This document shows, one piece after another, positions 28,107 through 41,137 of a DNA stretch of 64,000 nt; positions within the stretch are counted from its first letter, which is position 1; each line of letters starts with the position of its first letter. The DNA lies in assembly GCA_025093555.1 (NCBI GenBank), contig JAIWNF010000034.1:310001-374000 (forward strand). The letters are read 5' to 3'. Below the pieces are notes generated by a model, which saw nothing but the letters and a program-made list of their open reading frames with translations, was not told the origin of the DNA and searched no databases. The translations under genes and the position numbers were made by a program. The stretch comes from Circinella umbellata (taxonomy: Eukaryota; Mucoromycota; Mucoromycetes; Mucorales; Lichtheimiaceae).

Positions 28107-31080
28107 TAGGGCCATCTCAGTGCAGCTACAAGACGTGTTTTGAAAAATACATTAGTCGATCCACTTTGGACTTTTCTTCCACCAGAAACAGAATATTGGA
28201 ATGATGAAAAAACTTTGGATGAGATTCGAATTGGTGGATATTTTGGTCACGATGTTCATGATGAATGTAAGATGTTCTTTTTTTTATATTCTTTTTTTAT
28301 TATTACTAAATCTGGTACTCATCTTTTTTGTTCTTCTTGTATAGCAACTTGGCCAGAAGCATTAAAAGAAATTCGTGATGAAAAAATTACTGTATCTGCT
28401 CTTGGTGGATTGATTTCTTATTTACGTCAAGTAAGAAAAGGAAAAATTCGATTTTGTTTTTTTTTAATATTATAATGTATATATAATCTAACTTAACAAC
28501 TATTTCTTTCTTTTTGGGGATGGGTGGATGGATTGATGTAGTTAATGCTTGATAAAGATACTTTATCCGCTAGAAATATTTCCATTTATGATCCTGTTCG
28601 ACAAGCAACGTCTCTTGTTCTTGATGGTCAAACACTTGCTAATTTAGAAATACTTCAAAACTCAGATGATGGATCAATGGATGGTACATTGCTTCAATTG
28701 CTTGGAAATGCTGTTACACCTTTTGGAAAACGATTATTTAAACGTTGGTTATGTCATCCATTAAGAAATGTATCCGAGATTAATGATCGTTTGGATGCAG
28801 TGGAGAATTTGAATCAACATATGGATATTCATGAAGCATTAAGTAAACAGTTAGTGGGTATTCCTGATTTAGAACGACTTATTTCTCGTATTCATGCCAA
28901 ACGATGTCAAGTCAAAGAATTCCTTTCCACTTTGGATGGATTTGAAAAGATTCGGGTAAACCTTATTAGATATATATGAGGAGTTTTATTAAGCATCAAT
29001 AGAATACTAATATCAGATTCATAGACAATTATTGCGGGTCTTAGATCAGAACAAGATCGAATTGATTCTAAATTACTCAAATCTATTATAAATAAGTTCC
29101 CTGATATTGATGAAAAATTGAACTTTTTCCGAAATGGTTTTGTTGAAGCTGATGTAGAGATTGATTGTAAAGTATCCTATTTTTTTTTTCATATTTATAT
29201 ATACTACTTGGTTATTTCTAATTCTCAATACCTACTCTCTCTATTTTTCTTTTATGGTGGGGTATAACCATCGTTATTATTATTATTAGATCATAAACTT
29301 CGAGTTATTATTCCAAAAAGTGGTGTCAATCAAGAATATGATCAACTTCATGAAAAAATTGAACAAGCAGAAAAGGAATTTAATGCTTATTTGTTACAAA
29401 AAAAGAAGGAACTCAAGTAATGTTATTTTCTTATTCTAAACTAAATATTATACCATATTAATATATTTTTGGGGCAAAAAAAAAAATCAATTTATAGGTG
29501 TAGTGAATTACGATATCATAACTCTGGAAAGGATATATATTTAATTGAAGTACCTAAAAAAGTCAAAGTACCTAAAGAATGGTTCCAAATGAATTCAATC
29601 ACGGTAATAATCATTTATTTGTAACAAGTAAATAATAATGAAATTTTTATTAACTTTCTTTATTCATTCACGTAATAATATATTTAATTATAGAAAGTAA
29701 CTCGCTATTATAATACAGAACTTCAACAAATGGTACAAAGCTATAAAGAATTACTAGAAATGAAAACTGCGTTTATCAAAAACTATACAAATGAAGTATA
29801 TGGTCGATTTGATAAATATTATGTTTTATGGCTTTCTGCTACACAAGCTATTGCCTATATTGATGCATTAATGAGTCTTGCAAAAGGTTCTGCCAAACTT
29901 GGAGGTAAATATAATCCATTTTTCTATATAACAAAGATGTCCTTTTTTTTTTGTTAATATTCATTCATTTGATGTGTATATATTAGGACCTTCTTGTCGA
30001 CCCGAACTTGTTGAACAAGAAGAAAGTGTTCTTGAATTCAAAGATCTTCGTCATCCTTGTATGATACCAGGGTAAGTATCAAAATAACCATGACAATTTA
30101 CCATTCTAATTATTAATAAATAAAAACTATTTAGTGCTGGTCAAGATTTTATTCCCAATGATACAATCCTTGGTGGTGAGGATCCTTCTATTTTGGTACT
30201 TACAGGTCCTAATATGGGTGGCAAGGTTAGAAAACAACTTCTTCTTTTTTCATTTATCTTAGTGAATATAGCAAATCATAATATATTTACTATTTATATT
30301 TAGAGTACTTTACTTCGACAATCATGTATTGCAATCATCATGGCACAATTAGGTTCTTATGTACCTGCTAGTTATTGTCGATTAACACCTTGTGATCAAA
30401 TTTTCACACGTATTGGTGCTAATGATAACATTTTACGAGGTGAATCCACATTTATGGTAGAATTACAAGAAACATCTAAGATTTTACATGAAGCTACACC
30501 TAGATCTATGGTTATTTTGGATGAATTAGGTCGTGGTACATCTACCTTTGATGGTTATGCTATTGCTTATTCTGTTTTACATTATCTTTCTATTCATGTG
30601 GGATGTTTGGCCATGTTTTCAACTCATTATCAAACTCTGTGTCAAGAATTTGAACGAAATCCAACTATTAAAAATATGCACATGTAAGAAGTCTTTATAT
30701 AATGTATATAATGTATATATATATATTCTAATATTCTAATATTATTTATGTATAGGGGTTATTATATGGATGAAGAAGAACACAGGATTACATTTTTATA
30801 TAAATTGGTCCCTGGTATTTGTGGTAAATCCTTTGGTATGAATGTTGCAGCAATGGCAGGTGTACCGGATTCGATTATAAAAAAAGCAGCTACAGTAGCA
30901 GATGAATTTGAAAAAACCAACCGACTTCAAGATACCTCCTATAAAATGGATCTTGATCAACCCGAAATGAGTCTTACTCCAGCTGTTATTGCTGATGCCT
31001 CTTATCTATTAAATGAACCTAATCCAAACCCCAAAGTTCTTCGAAGGATTATTCAAGGTCTTTCCAAAATCTCAAATTAA
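25807..31080 (+). CDS. MSH6: DNA mismatch repair protein MSH6
   Basis: Subunit of MutS-alpha, which with MSH2 recognises base mismatches and short loops after replication. The ATG at 25807 begins [13 protein letters not shown], a PCNA-interacting (PIP) box at the extreme N-terminus. A long, charged disordered region follows. The mismatch-binding domain shows [14 protein letters not shown]; the FYE is the MSH6/MutS Phe-x-Glu mismatch motif, joined across an intron. Downstream are the connector, lever and clamp domains, then the ATPase: [15 protein letters not shown] (Walker A, split by an intron), STFMVELQE (signature), and [16 protein letters not shown] (Walker B), then [11 protein letters not shown]. 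The gene has roughly 15-17 exons and ends with a short tail after [17 protein letters not shown]. All core catalytic residues are present. Confidence 0.96.
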
Positions 31081-31370
31081 TATACATTTCCATTCATTTC
31101 TATTTGTCATACCAAAATATAATAAACATAAATACACATGAACAAATATAAAGTATAAATTATTTTAACTAATGAACAGACGGATTTTTTTATTTATTAT
31201 TATTATTGGGAATGCATGAATTGATTAGATAAGAACAATATTACTTAGAAATTGAAATAACCAAAAATAATTACAAAATTTATAATACATTAATAATATT
31301 TTATTTTTTTTCAAGTAGAAAAAAAAAAGAAGTTATAAACACAAACATACACCAAGGCAGTTCTTTTTTT
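31081..31370. other. Convergent 3' region, MSH6 / NMD3
   Basis: 290 bp of A/T-rich sequence between two convergent stop codons. It should carry both polyadenylation sites. I see nothing else. Confidence 0.5.
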
Positions 31371-33464
31371 TTAAGTCATCATAACATCTTCATCACCTTG
31401 TGCTTCACTGTGTGGATGTGCGTTATCATTATTAAGCTGCATTTCATCTAACATTTCTTCCAAAGAAATTTCAGGGAAATCTTCTTCTTCAATATCTGAA
31501 GAATCTGTCATTGTGTTTGGATCATGTTCTGCAGGAACATTAGGTTGTGTTATAGTCTTGCCATTCTTGTCCTTGAAAATATTAATGGTAGATCGGAATT
31601 CTGGATCTTCTTCAATATCACGCATAAACATTTCCATATCATTTTCAACACGAGCCACATCTTGTTTTCTTGGTAACATATCATCCACTTCCTTTGCCAA
31701 TTGTTGAATCTTCCAACTACGTTGCTTGTGCTTCTTTCTACGTTGTGGATAAGATTTACGAACCAAAATGACATCAGGTAAATTACCAGTATCTAATTTA
31801 TCGAATTCTTCATTGTTGAAATTGGCATGGGATAAATCGTAACCAAGAACAGTATCACCAGGATTTAAAACAGCACCCAAATGAGATCGTGCAATGAATT
31901 CGTTATCGTTGTGACCAAAGTCAGACATACGTGCTACATGAACATCAGCAAGTACTTGTCGTCCTTTGACTGGACCCAAAGGTTCAACATCAAGAACATA
32001 ATATTCTGTTAATGATTTGGCAGAGGCTAAAGGTAAGAAAGGTGTACGCCAGTAAATGTTGGTATTGATATCTGCAGAATTTAATGTGTTGGTATCAACC
32101 AAGTGGATTGTGTTGCCTACACGTGTACATAATAATAATGGGCTAATATTGCCTAAACCATTGGCTACTTTTCTTGGTAAACATACAAGATCATCCTTAC
32201 AAACAGGGACAATTTCAACTATTTAGAAAAAAAAAACGAATATGTTAAAAAAACTAAAACTCAACCTGTCGTTTATATATGTTTCATATAAAAAACAACA
32301 TGAAACATTGTAAAAAAACAAAGCAAAATTTCTATTCCTTACCAGAATATGTAAATTTATAGTTACTGACACTTGTGTGGATATCTGTGGAAATAAGTTG
32401 TTCACTCGTTTTATATCTATCATGGAAATAATATTTTAGTTTCTGTTTTGTCTTCAATATACGTTTAAAACTACTGCGATCCTTTATATAATACTTACTT
32501 GATAGGAACAACAGCACTCAAAAACTCGAGCATTTTAACAGCATTGGCACGATGACCATAATAGAAATCAATACCATCTTTAGTTTCACGAATATTGGTT
32601 GTATCTTTGTGAGCATTATGCTTAAGAATAAGTTGTTCCAAATAAAGGAAAGTACGTTTATGTTCAACTTTTTGTCGTACTTGAACAGCAGCTTTCCAGG
32701 TATTTTGAGCAGCTAATCGAGTACAGTCATCACATTGTTGAGTTGATACAACATATTCTACTTCAAATACTTGTTGTAAAATTGTGTTTGCGAAAACCTA
32801 AAGATTGACCCCTTAGATTAGTAAGCCATAAATAATATAATATAATAATTACTAATCCCAACCCTCCTCGCTCCCCCGTGCCTCTTCTTGAATGAAAAAA
32901 AAATAGTTTACCTCTTTTTGAATTGTCAATTTGACTTTAACACGTCTACTGTGAGGTTCTGTCCAAATAAATCCTGCATCCACTAAACGTACTTTATTTA
33001 AACCTTTCAATTTTTTAAGACAAAGTGTCAATAATTCTCTTGATTCAAGTTCGGCTACAATCCAAATTCCAGGTGGTTGTAAATATCGTTCACAGTTACG
33101 ACAAAAATGAATGTGAACTTGTTTTGGAATGCCTTCAGTAATATCAACTTCATTTCGAATACAGTTGACACACATATTGGCTTGGTTAGGTGGGGTTGGT
33201 GCACCACATCCTGGACACTATATTAATATTTCTTTTTTTATTAGTATCACAAAAAAAAAAAAAGTTTTGTTGCTGCGGTTCAGATAAAATGGGACAATTG
33301 CTTACCAAGCTAATAGATTTCCAGTAACAAGATCAAAAAAAAAATACAATATAAAAAAAAAGAATAGATCCTGTAAGTATACATTTAAATAATGTTGCTA
33401 TTTCTTTATTATATTCAATTAAAACTTACATTAATTGTTCAGTAACAACAGGATTATAGTCCAT
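31371..33464 (-). CDS. NMD3: 60S ribosomal export protein NMD3
   Basis: The adaptor that carries a nuclear export signal to pre-60S subunits for Crm1-dependent export. The ATG is at 33464. My model gives exon 1 at 33430-33464 (MDYNPVVTEQL plus two bases), a 4-nt exon at 33306-33309, and exon 3 from 33217 downward. The joined N-terminus then reads QLILCPGCGAP, followed by NQANMCVNCIRNEVDITEG, which matches the first zinc-binding unit of the family. More conserved blocks follow: HFCRNCERYLQPPG, LKGLNKVRLVDAGFIWTEPH and DFYYGHRANAVKMLEFL. The C-terminal ~240 residues (last exon) include RRKKHKQRSWKI (basic) and an acidic, leucine-containing tail with SLEEMLDEMQL, a plausible export signal. Without the 4-nt exon, exons 1 and 3 are out of frame. 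Confidence 0.92.
33306..33309 (-). other. NMD3: Predicted 4-nt microexon of NMD3
   Basis: On the minus strand the sequence reads CTATTAG, then CTTG, then GTAAGC: a T-rich acceptor, four bases and a good donor. Inserted between exon 1 (ending in two bases of a codon) and exon 3 (starting in phase 0), it supplies the single base and one codon needed for an Ile-Leu-Cys joint, the residues NMD3 homologues carry there. Confidence 0.6.
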
Positions 33465-33904
33465 ATTGAGAAATATTTTTTTAGAAAAAAAAAAGGGTAG
33501 GAGAGAAAGAAAGAGAAGGTTTTTTGGGGTATAATACCGAAAGAAGGAAAGAAAAAAAAAAGGTTGTAAATCAATGCAGAAAAAAATTTAAGCCACTCTC
33601 CCCCCTTCTCTCTATATATACTTTTTTTTATTATTGATGCCCGACCCTTCCGACACACGCACACACACACACTCTCTCTCTCTTTTAATTTCCTTCCAAA
33701 TTCCTGGTTTATTACTAAATAGGTCTACTAAATAGAAACACATCCAAACTACTCATAAAGAATTATCCTTATAATGGATCCAATTAATTAATTAACCTTC
33801 TATGGTATACATTGAATATATACATTTTATCCATTATATTTTTCTTTTTTTTTTTCATTATTATTATTATTATTATTATAATCGACATGGTTTCCTTTTT
33901 GATC
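33465..33904. other. Intergenic, NMD3 promoter side
   Basis: 440 bp between the LSM1 stop and the NMD3 start, both genes on the minus strand. It contains a CA/CT-rich microsatellite near 33656-33685 and (ATT)n near 33857-33878. No gene seen. Confidence 0.5.
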
Positions 33905-34666
33905 TCAATACAAATCATTTTGACTATTATCAACACAAAATCCTTGTTCATGTAATACCCTACTCCGTATCTTTTCTAATCTTTGTTTAGCTTCCATTTC
34001 TTCACGTTGTGCTACTAAAACTTCTTCTACTGGAATTTCTCGTAAATTTGTTCGTTCTTCTTTATCCAAATCCTAATAGTATTATTGTTTCCAGATCATA
34101 ATATCAATATTTCCCTTCCATAAAAAAAAAACATTTCCATCTTCCTTATCTTTCTTTCTTCCTATTATAGAATATACATACAATTTCACCAAGTAAAACA
34201 ACATTTTCACCACGAATTAAGAAAATGCCTCTGGGTATATCACCATAACAGTTACCAACATATATCCTTTCAATTGTATCTTGTAATACTAAGTTTGCTA
34301 TATACATATAAAAAAAAAAAAAGATTTAAATACATTTTTTTTGTCTTTAGATATCAAAAATTATTAAACAATAAAGCAACATACCAAATTGGTCAAACGA
34401 TCGTAATGTACCGATTAGTTTACGTCCATCTCTCAATACTACCATAAGCTTTTCTATGATAAAAAATAAAAATAAAAGTAAATAATTATTACTTATTCTA
34501 TTTTTTTTCTTTTTCTTTTTCTTTTTTTTTTTGCGTTTTTCCTTCTTTCTTCTTCTTCCTTCTTCTTCTCTCACTTCTTTTCTTTTTTCTATTCGAACAA
34601 CATACTGTCAACACTATCAATTAACCCCGAAGAAGTCGTAAAAAAAGGTCCACTTGTTATTTCCAT
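33905..34666 (-). CDS. LSM1: U6 snRNA-associated Sm-like protein LSm1
   Basis: The subunit that defines the cytoplasmic Lsm1-7 ring, which binds the 3' ends of deadenylated mRNAs and promotes decapping. Four exons from ATG 34666 to TGA 33905-33907. The N-terminus is [12 protein letters not shown], and splicing joins it to [20 protein letters not shown] (Sm1 motif). The following exon gives [15 protein letters not shown] and [17 protein letters not shown] (Sm2 motif). The last exon starts [18 protein letters not shown] and ends in a helix-forming tail of about 40 residues, typical of LSm1 rather than other LSm proteins. Length is near the family norm. The leader intron is rich in poly-T. Confidence 0.93.
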
Positions 34667-35329
34667 TTTTGTTTGTAGTCAATAATGTACAAAAGAAACA
34701 AAAAAAATTAAAATTGTATCAAAAGCCGTATTATATGTTTATATATTTATATCAAATAAATGAACAATTTTGAGAGAGAGAGAGAGAGAGAAAGAAATAA
34801 TAATAATATAAAGGAAATCTGAATAAAAATAAATAAATAAATAAAATATATTAGCAATGGGGTTCCATTCATGATGGTATAAGCTATAAAAGAAAAAAAA
34901 ATAAATAGAATAGAATAGACAAAAGAGATTACCCACTGTAATGTAAAAATAGTGAAAAAAAAAAAAAAAGAATCCAATTAAAAAGAAGCTTTTCTTTTGT
35001 CGTTTTTTTTTTTTGCGCGTTTGTTTGAGTAGGGTTTGGAGGGAGTTTGGAGACAGCTTTCCCGTTAAAAAAAATGCGGGCCCTTAAATGAAAAATGATG
35101 CAGAAAAGTATCAACCCATTATTTATTTCTATAGTAATAAATTGAATTAAGCAATGAAGGACAATAGATAGTTTTTTTAATTAATAACTCGACTAGTTAC
35201 CATGGTAAATAACGATATCTATTATTATATATTAAAGAACAAAACTTCAAAATATTTACAATATCATTAGGTACTTGTTTTTACAAGTAATAAAAAAATT
35301 TTATAATCAAGCATCTATCATTTTTTTCT
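34667..35329. other. Intergenic, LSM1 promoter side
   Basis: About 660 bp. It holds a (GA)n run at about 34772-34791 and (AAAT)n just after, then A/T-rich sequence. No gene or RNA recognised. Confidence 0.5.
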
Positions 35330-37056
35330 CTAGCTCTTTGCCATTTTTTTTTTGTTCTTTTGAATGCAGAGAACAAATGGAGCAGCTACTAATAGTAAAC
35401 CACCAATAATTGTGTGAATGACTCCATATCCTACTAAGTTTTTCAAATCGATAATAGATAAATTTCCAAGAGGCATCAAAATACATTTAATCGTTTGGAT
35501 ACATGCTGTAGAATTATTTTAGGTGGGATAGTTGGACGTAGTATATATATATAAAGGTAAAGGTAAAAGTAAAATTACATTAGTAACATTTTAACATTTT
35601 AAAATTATTATGAAAAACAAAACAAAAAAGAAAATGTTTACTATAGCCGATAATAACAGTAATATATTAATATAATTGTACTATTTCTAACCTTGAGCTG
35701 AGGATCCATATCTCGGAAAAGATTGTACAGCATAAACATTTATAAAACAATTTGTTATTGTAAGTCCAAATTGAGCTAGTATAATACATTAATAATTATA
35801 TGTAAATATTGATTCTCATATATATTCATAAATTGAATAACATTTTCTTACTTACCATTTTTTTTTTATTTTATATAAATCATTTTCTTTTTCCTTTTTA
35901 AAGAAAGTAAATACAAGAAAAACAGAAAACTTACCACATATGAGACATAAAATCCCTATTGAAAAATGACCCTCCTTTGCTTGTGACCATCCATAACCGA
36001 TAAAAGATTAGGCCTTTATAAAGCAACAAACATTATCTACTGTGGACTTAATCTCATTTCTAGAAAAACTGGATTACGGATCAATTTTGCCTTTTCAGTT
36101 CGACGAATATAAATACGATCGGACATTGCTTCACCTAGCAAAGTTCCAGCTGTAGAGCCTATAAGACCAGTGAGGTACCATAATCCAGTGAATGTTGATG
36201 AAAAGTGGTATTGATTGCTATACGCCCATGCAAACTAAACTTCTAGCGCACTATTCGCAAATTCACTACGTATACATATATATATAAGTGTATATAATAC
36301 TCGTTATAAAGGGATGAAAGGGGAGGTAAAATAAACCAACATGTCTTACAAAAGACTTACGAGCAACCTAGATATAAACAGCACAGTAACATGTTGGAAA
36401 ATTTTAAGAGTCTTAATGAAGCAAATGGGTTTATTTCGTTTGCTTCTTTGATCCATAATGACATTGTCTTGTTTTCATCCATACGTTTTTTTTTCGGTTG
36501 ATAATATGTTTATTGGATCATTTTGTTGTTGTTGTTTTCGCCGTTGGACCGCTTGTATATTCGTTTCAGGAAGTAATGGTATCGCGATTACCCATAATAA
36601 TCCATAGGCTATAACAAATGACCAAAGAATACTATGCCATCCAAGATATTGTGTTAAAATACCGCATAGATTATTTTATTTTCCCGTCCTTCCTGATTCT
36701 AGGTTTATGGTATACGTACAAGTGCTTGTGTAGTTGCTTGATTTCTACTTGCCCCAATAAATAAATACTCTTAAAATATCAGACACCTATTTTTTGTCAC
36801 TTTCTGTGTTTTTTTTAGTCTTACATAATTTGAGATATAGCTGCAATTGCAAAAATTAAATATTTTTCATTTTGTGCAAACTCTTCTTTACTACTATGCC
36901 TTGGTGGTATGAACTTTGTGGTAATGAAATTTTGACTGTTATTATCTAATTTCTTATTCTTCTTTTTATCAGTATTCTTATTACTGGGAGAAGAAGAAAA
37001 AAGATAGATAGAAGACTCATTATTCGATGGATCAGGTGTATGTTGTTAATCAGAAG
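35330..37056 (-). pseudogene. Decayed MFS transporter (DHA1-like)
   Basis: Remains of a 12-helix major facilitator transporter. Matching segments, read on the minus strand from 37056 down, are: a polar N-terminal tail ending KYLIFAIAAISQIM (start of helix 1); a later block GWHSILWSFVIAYGLLWVIA and PLLPET; INPFASLRLLKFSNMLL; GLWYLTGLIGSTAGTLLGEA with MSDRIYIRRTEKAKL; GYGWSQAKEGHFSIG; VYAVQSFPRYGSSAQG; and a last helix GGLLLVAAPFVLC. It is broken in several ways. The reading frame slips at the nine-T run 36486-36494, a TAA lies just before GYGWSQ with no acceptor to remove it, most of helices 2-4 is missing, and no start codon is evident. Some breaks might be assembly errors, but the missing middle cannot be. 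Confidence 0.75.
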
Positions 37057-40000
37057 GCAACACGTATAAGATAATTTTTTTTTTTAGATTTTAATTGGCA
37101 TGGATAGAAGTATCATATTTGATAATTAGTATCGAACTATATGTAATGTGTTGTAACGATTACATGGCATTTTGGTTAAAACTTTTTATAATAAAGCTTT
37201 TGACAACAAAATAAATTTTTGGAAAGGTCGAGGGCGTCTTTATTTTGGGTTAACATTGTATATGTTGTATATTTATAATATGAGTTCGAAGACTTTTCGA
37301 TTGCATGAATGGATTCACTGCTACTTATTTCTTGATATTAAGAAGATACTGCTTTTATATATATTATAAATGTCTAATAACATCATTACAATAACAGAAA
37401 GATTGTGAGAATAAGTTTGATAGAAAAACCAACAACGCAATCGCCATTACAATATGACGTACTATCATCCTGTAAACAACACTTTGATATTTTTTTTGAT
37501 TATTTTAAATAGAGCAAAATTAAATTCTTCGTTTGATAATGATTATATACACACAGTAAGATGAAACATATGTATCACTACTGACAAAGCAGAAATAGTA
37601 ACCATTTGTATTATTGATTGGAATTAATTAGTTCTATGGTTCCGGATTATTATTACGTATTCTTAAAGAATTAAAAAAAAACAAATAGATTGGTGGTTCA
37701 CGACGATAGATATCAATTGCTTTGTAATGAACTTTGAAGAAGATATTTCAAAAAAAAAAAAAGCCCATGCTTTAAATCAGACTTGTTATCCGAAATCTTG
37801 GTACAAAACAAAACAGTTATTGCTTTTTATTTTTGTAGCCCGAATGAGCCTTTTGTCGGCCACGATGAATCATGTCATTGGATTAAAAATTGTATTGTAA
37901 AATTTCATGCATATTTTTTTTACACAGTTGAAAGAGTTGAATGCTACACAAAAAGTCAAAATTCTAAATGGGATTACACAAAAAGAAGAAAAAAAAAGAA
38001 TATGATTATTATTATCCGATTTTTTTAAGGCGAATGTTAACAAGCTCATAAAAATCCAACTAGCCGTTTATTATTATTTAAAGACATTTTTGCTATTATA
38101 ATATTAGATTTATCAATTGTTTCAACATGTGATTTAGTGCCTTGACGTTTCCAAAAAAAATGAATAAATAGTTGAAACAGTCTAAACCAAAAAAAAAAAA
38201 AGGTTACTATGCATTTAAGTTTTGGACCTTTTTGTGTGTATGGATCGTATGCTTCTCTCTTCCCACCGAAATTCCCTGTCATGAGCAGATTACATATTAT
38301 CGATTCTGCTCCTAGAGCTAATAATTATTTGACGTTTTTCTTATTTTATCATGTACAAAAAAATAAGAAAAAGATGTCCGGTATATAATAAAAAATAAAT
38401 AAAGTATACTGTTGTATAGATAGAACCAATGATAAAAGGCATAACACTCTGTATATGAAAACCCCAACGACAAAAAAGAATTAAATATAGATTATGCATA
38501 AGAAATAGGAATTTTTGTGTTGCGGAGTCCCTTTATCGTTATACAGCCTTGGCGTCGTCATGACAAATCTCTCGTATTGTATAGTTGTATTTTAATACGT
38601 GTATCTTCCTCTCTTTTTTTTTGGGGGGGGGGGAGAGGCTAGGAAAGAATTAGAAGAGGAGATACGATTACGTACGTGCAGATAGATTTCTCCGTTATTT
38701 TTTTTTACAGTCATTACCATTAGATCGACTATATTACATGAGTTATCTAGTAGAGTGTTGTTCGTCATGTTTTATACGCGTTTTGAGAAAAGTACGTAAT
38801 AAATAAATGACAAAGAGTAATAGCGCGTTTCTTTTAATAAGAAAACTAGACTAATATAAGTTGTTGATACGTAAACCTAAGAAGCACAGTCATTAAATTT
38901 TATCATATCATAATGCTGCAATATAGTGTCATTATATAGTTGTGCTATGCTAAACTATGCTTTTATTGTAATTTTTTTATTTAAAGAAAAAAAGAAAATC
39001 TTTACAGTAGATTGATCTTACTACTCTAAATATAAAGGTAAAAAGTATGAGTGATGTACGCGTACTGAATAAACAAGATAAAGTAATCGGATTATCTTGA
39101 TTTCTTAATGCAACTTTATTACTTCTTTTAAATAGACTTGCTTCAACTATATTAAAGCTTAAATAATATAATGTTTTTTATTATTATTTTTGCCAACATG
39201 GTAATGAAGTTGAGTGTTTACTTTATATTATATTATAATAAAATGACCAACACATATTACCAAGTGACTTTACAGAGAGAGTTTTATTTATTATTCATTT
39301 CAAAGCAAAAATTCTAAAAGTAGAGATACGTTTCTGTGGTTTTATTTTAGATGCTCTCTCAAACCAAGCAGAAATGTAGTACAGAAATTCGGTAGTACTT
39401 CTTTTTTATAAAAATAAAAAAAAAAAAACTTGAGTGTTTTAGGTATAGCGCAGTTATATTTTTGACAAATACGTCTGAAATGTAACATAAAAATAAGAAG
39501 CATATAAATTAACGATAAGATGAAAGAAAAATTTACGTCACATTTTTCAACAAATAACCATTCATCACTATTATTGAGCGGGTTGGCTTATTTGGGATGC
39601 CGTTGAATTAAGATCAGCTGATGAGTCCAGTTGTGTAAGTGCTAAAACGCCTCTTCAGCCACACAGCATAATTTTAATTCTATTATGTGTTTGGTTCTTG
39701 TTATTTTTTTCTTTCTCTCTCTCCCTCATATATCTAGCTCTGTTTCCTTTGCAGTCTAATATAACAGTATTATGCTAATTCATATTATAACATTATCATA
39801 TAATAAATACTTTTATTTTTATTTTTATCTTTGGTGATAAGGCTAAAATTAATACCTTATAATATTTTAGGTGGAAGGGCGCGCGTTTTTTTTTTAGTAT
39901 AATATTATAACTGCGAGAAGGAAGATCATCCCGCTTTGCTGCATATATTACTTACAAGATTGATGTACAGTCGGAGGTTATATTATCTGATTTAGAGCAT

Positions 40001-41071
40001 GTGTGTGCTACTATCCATGCAATAAGTCCAAAATCACTAAACTTGGCTTGGCGTAAAAAAAAGACTCATGAGAAAAATAAAGTTTTGGTTTATTATTTGA
40101 CACTTTTCCATAATGTGAGTCTCGGTAAATCGGGAACGAAAGAGGAAAACCGAATATTATTTTTATGTCTTAATATTAGCACCCTTTATCCTTATTGACA
40201 TTAGGAAAGAAAAAGAATATTTTTAAAAAAGCAAAAGAAGGATAGTAGTTTATAGGAAAATCACACAGTAAAATAATATAAAAAGTTAAAGCGGGAAACG
40301 CGTTGCATATTTTTAAATTATATGCATCAGGCTGGTGGTTCGTTATGTGTGGTTTAAATTATAATAACACAGCTTATAAGAGTGGGGTTTATAATGCACG
40401 TGTGACATAATAAGCGGCCAGACCATTGATGTGTGTTACGTTAACCAATTTGCGATATTAGCATTATAACGCGAAAAAAAAGGTCTCCCTTTTAGAAACA
40501 TAAAGCCGAGAACATATTTTATATTTTCCTAATTATTATTATTATTATTATTATTATTTTTATAAAGAATCAAAAAAGAAAAAAAAAATAGCAGTAATGA
40601 GAGTAAACTGTCTGTGTGTTTATAAAGTAAAAAAATAAAAATTAAGTATGCGTTATGATAGTATTAAATTTTAACTGTTTCGATAGCCGATCATACAGTT
40701 ATTATTTATTATAATAATGACTTGTGTGAATAAGAAGTATATGGAAAGTGAAAGAATTGATCATCATTCCTGCATGGAAATAAGAACGCAAAGGCGGGCC
40801 TGCCATCCCGAAAACCTGCTACTTGTCCTTATCCGTCCGCTCCGCCGAATTATTGATGGTTTAAGGTTCCGATTGCATATTCTTATAGCCAAGCAAAATA
40901 CTACTATTAGGGTGAATAAAGAGAGGATGAGCTCTTTTTTTTTTTCTCATCAAGCCTTGTTTATGAAACGGATCGGGTATCTCAATAGGATTTGGGGGGA
41001 GGGGAGTAATAGGACTGCTTAAAGTTAAAATAATATAAGCAACGCGTAATAACATCTCGTTTCGACGTGTA
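37057..41071. other. Gene-poor stretch
   Basis: About 4 kb without a recognisable gene. Open frames here (for example 37783-38028 on plus, 38046-38282 on minus, 40717-41022 on plus) are short and match no family I know. The minus-strand frame near 38220-38340 reads smoothly (LGAESIICNLLMTGNFGGK) and could be a fragment of a lost gene. A G-run sits at about 38623-38632 and an (ATT)n at about 40535-40557. Confidence 0.5.
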
Positions 41072-41078
41072 TATAAAT
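41072..41078 (+). promoter_or_regulatory. TATA box of the C2-domain gene
   Basis: TATAAAT, 66 bp upstream of the ATG at 41138, in the context GTGTATATAAATACC. The short distance and the strongly biased codons of the gene fit a TATA-driven, highly expressed promoter. Confidence 0.5.
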
Positions 41079-41137
41079 ACCTTCAAATCTTGCAAAAAGT
41101 TGAACACCCATCTTTTCTTTTCTGTATATTATCAAAA

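Noticed and set aside
38046..38340. Minus-strand frame with LGAESIICNLLMTGNFGGK
   Set aside because: It reads protein-like for about 35 residues but then becomes low-complexity, and I cannot name a family; noted only as a possible gene fragment.
39617..39650. Hammerhead-ribozyme-like CTGATGAG
   Set aside because: The GAAA core box is missing and no stem II pairing is found.
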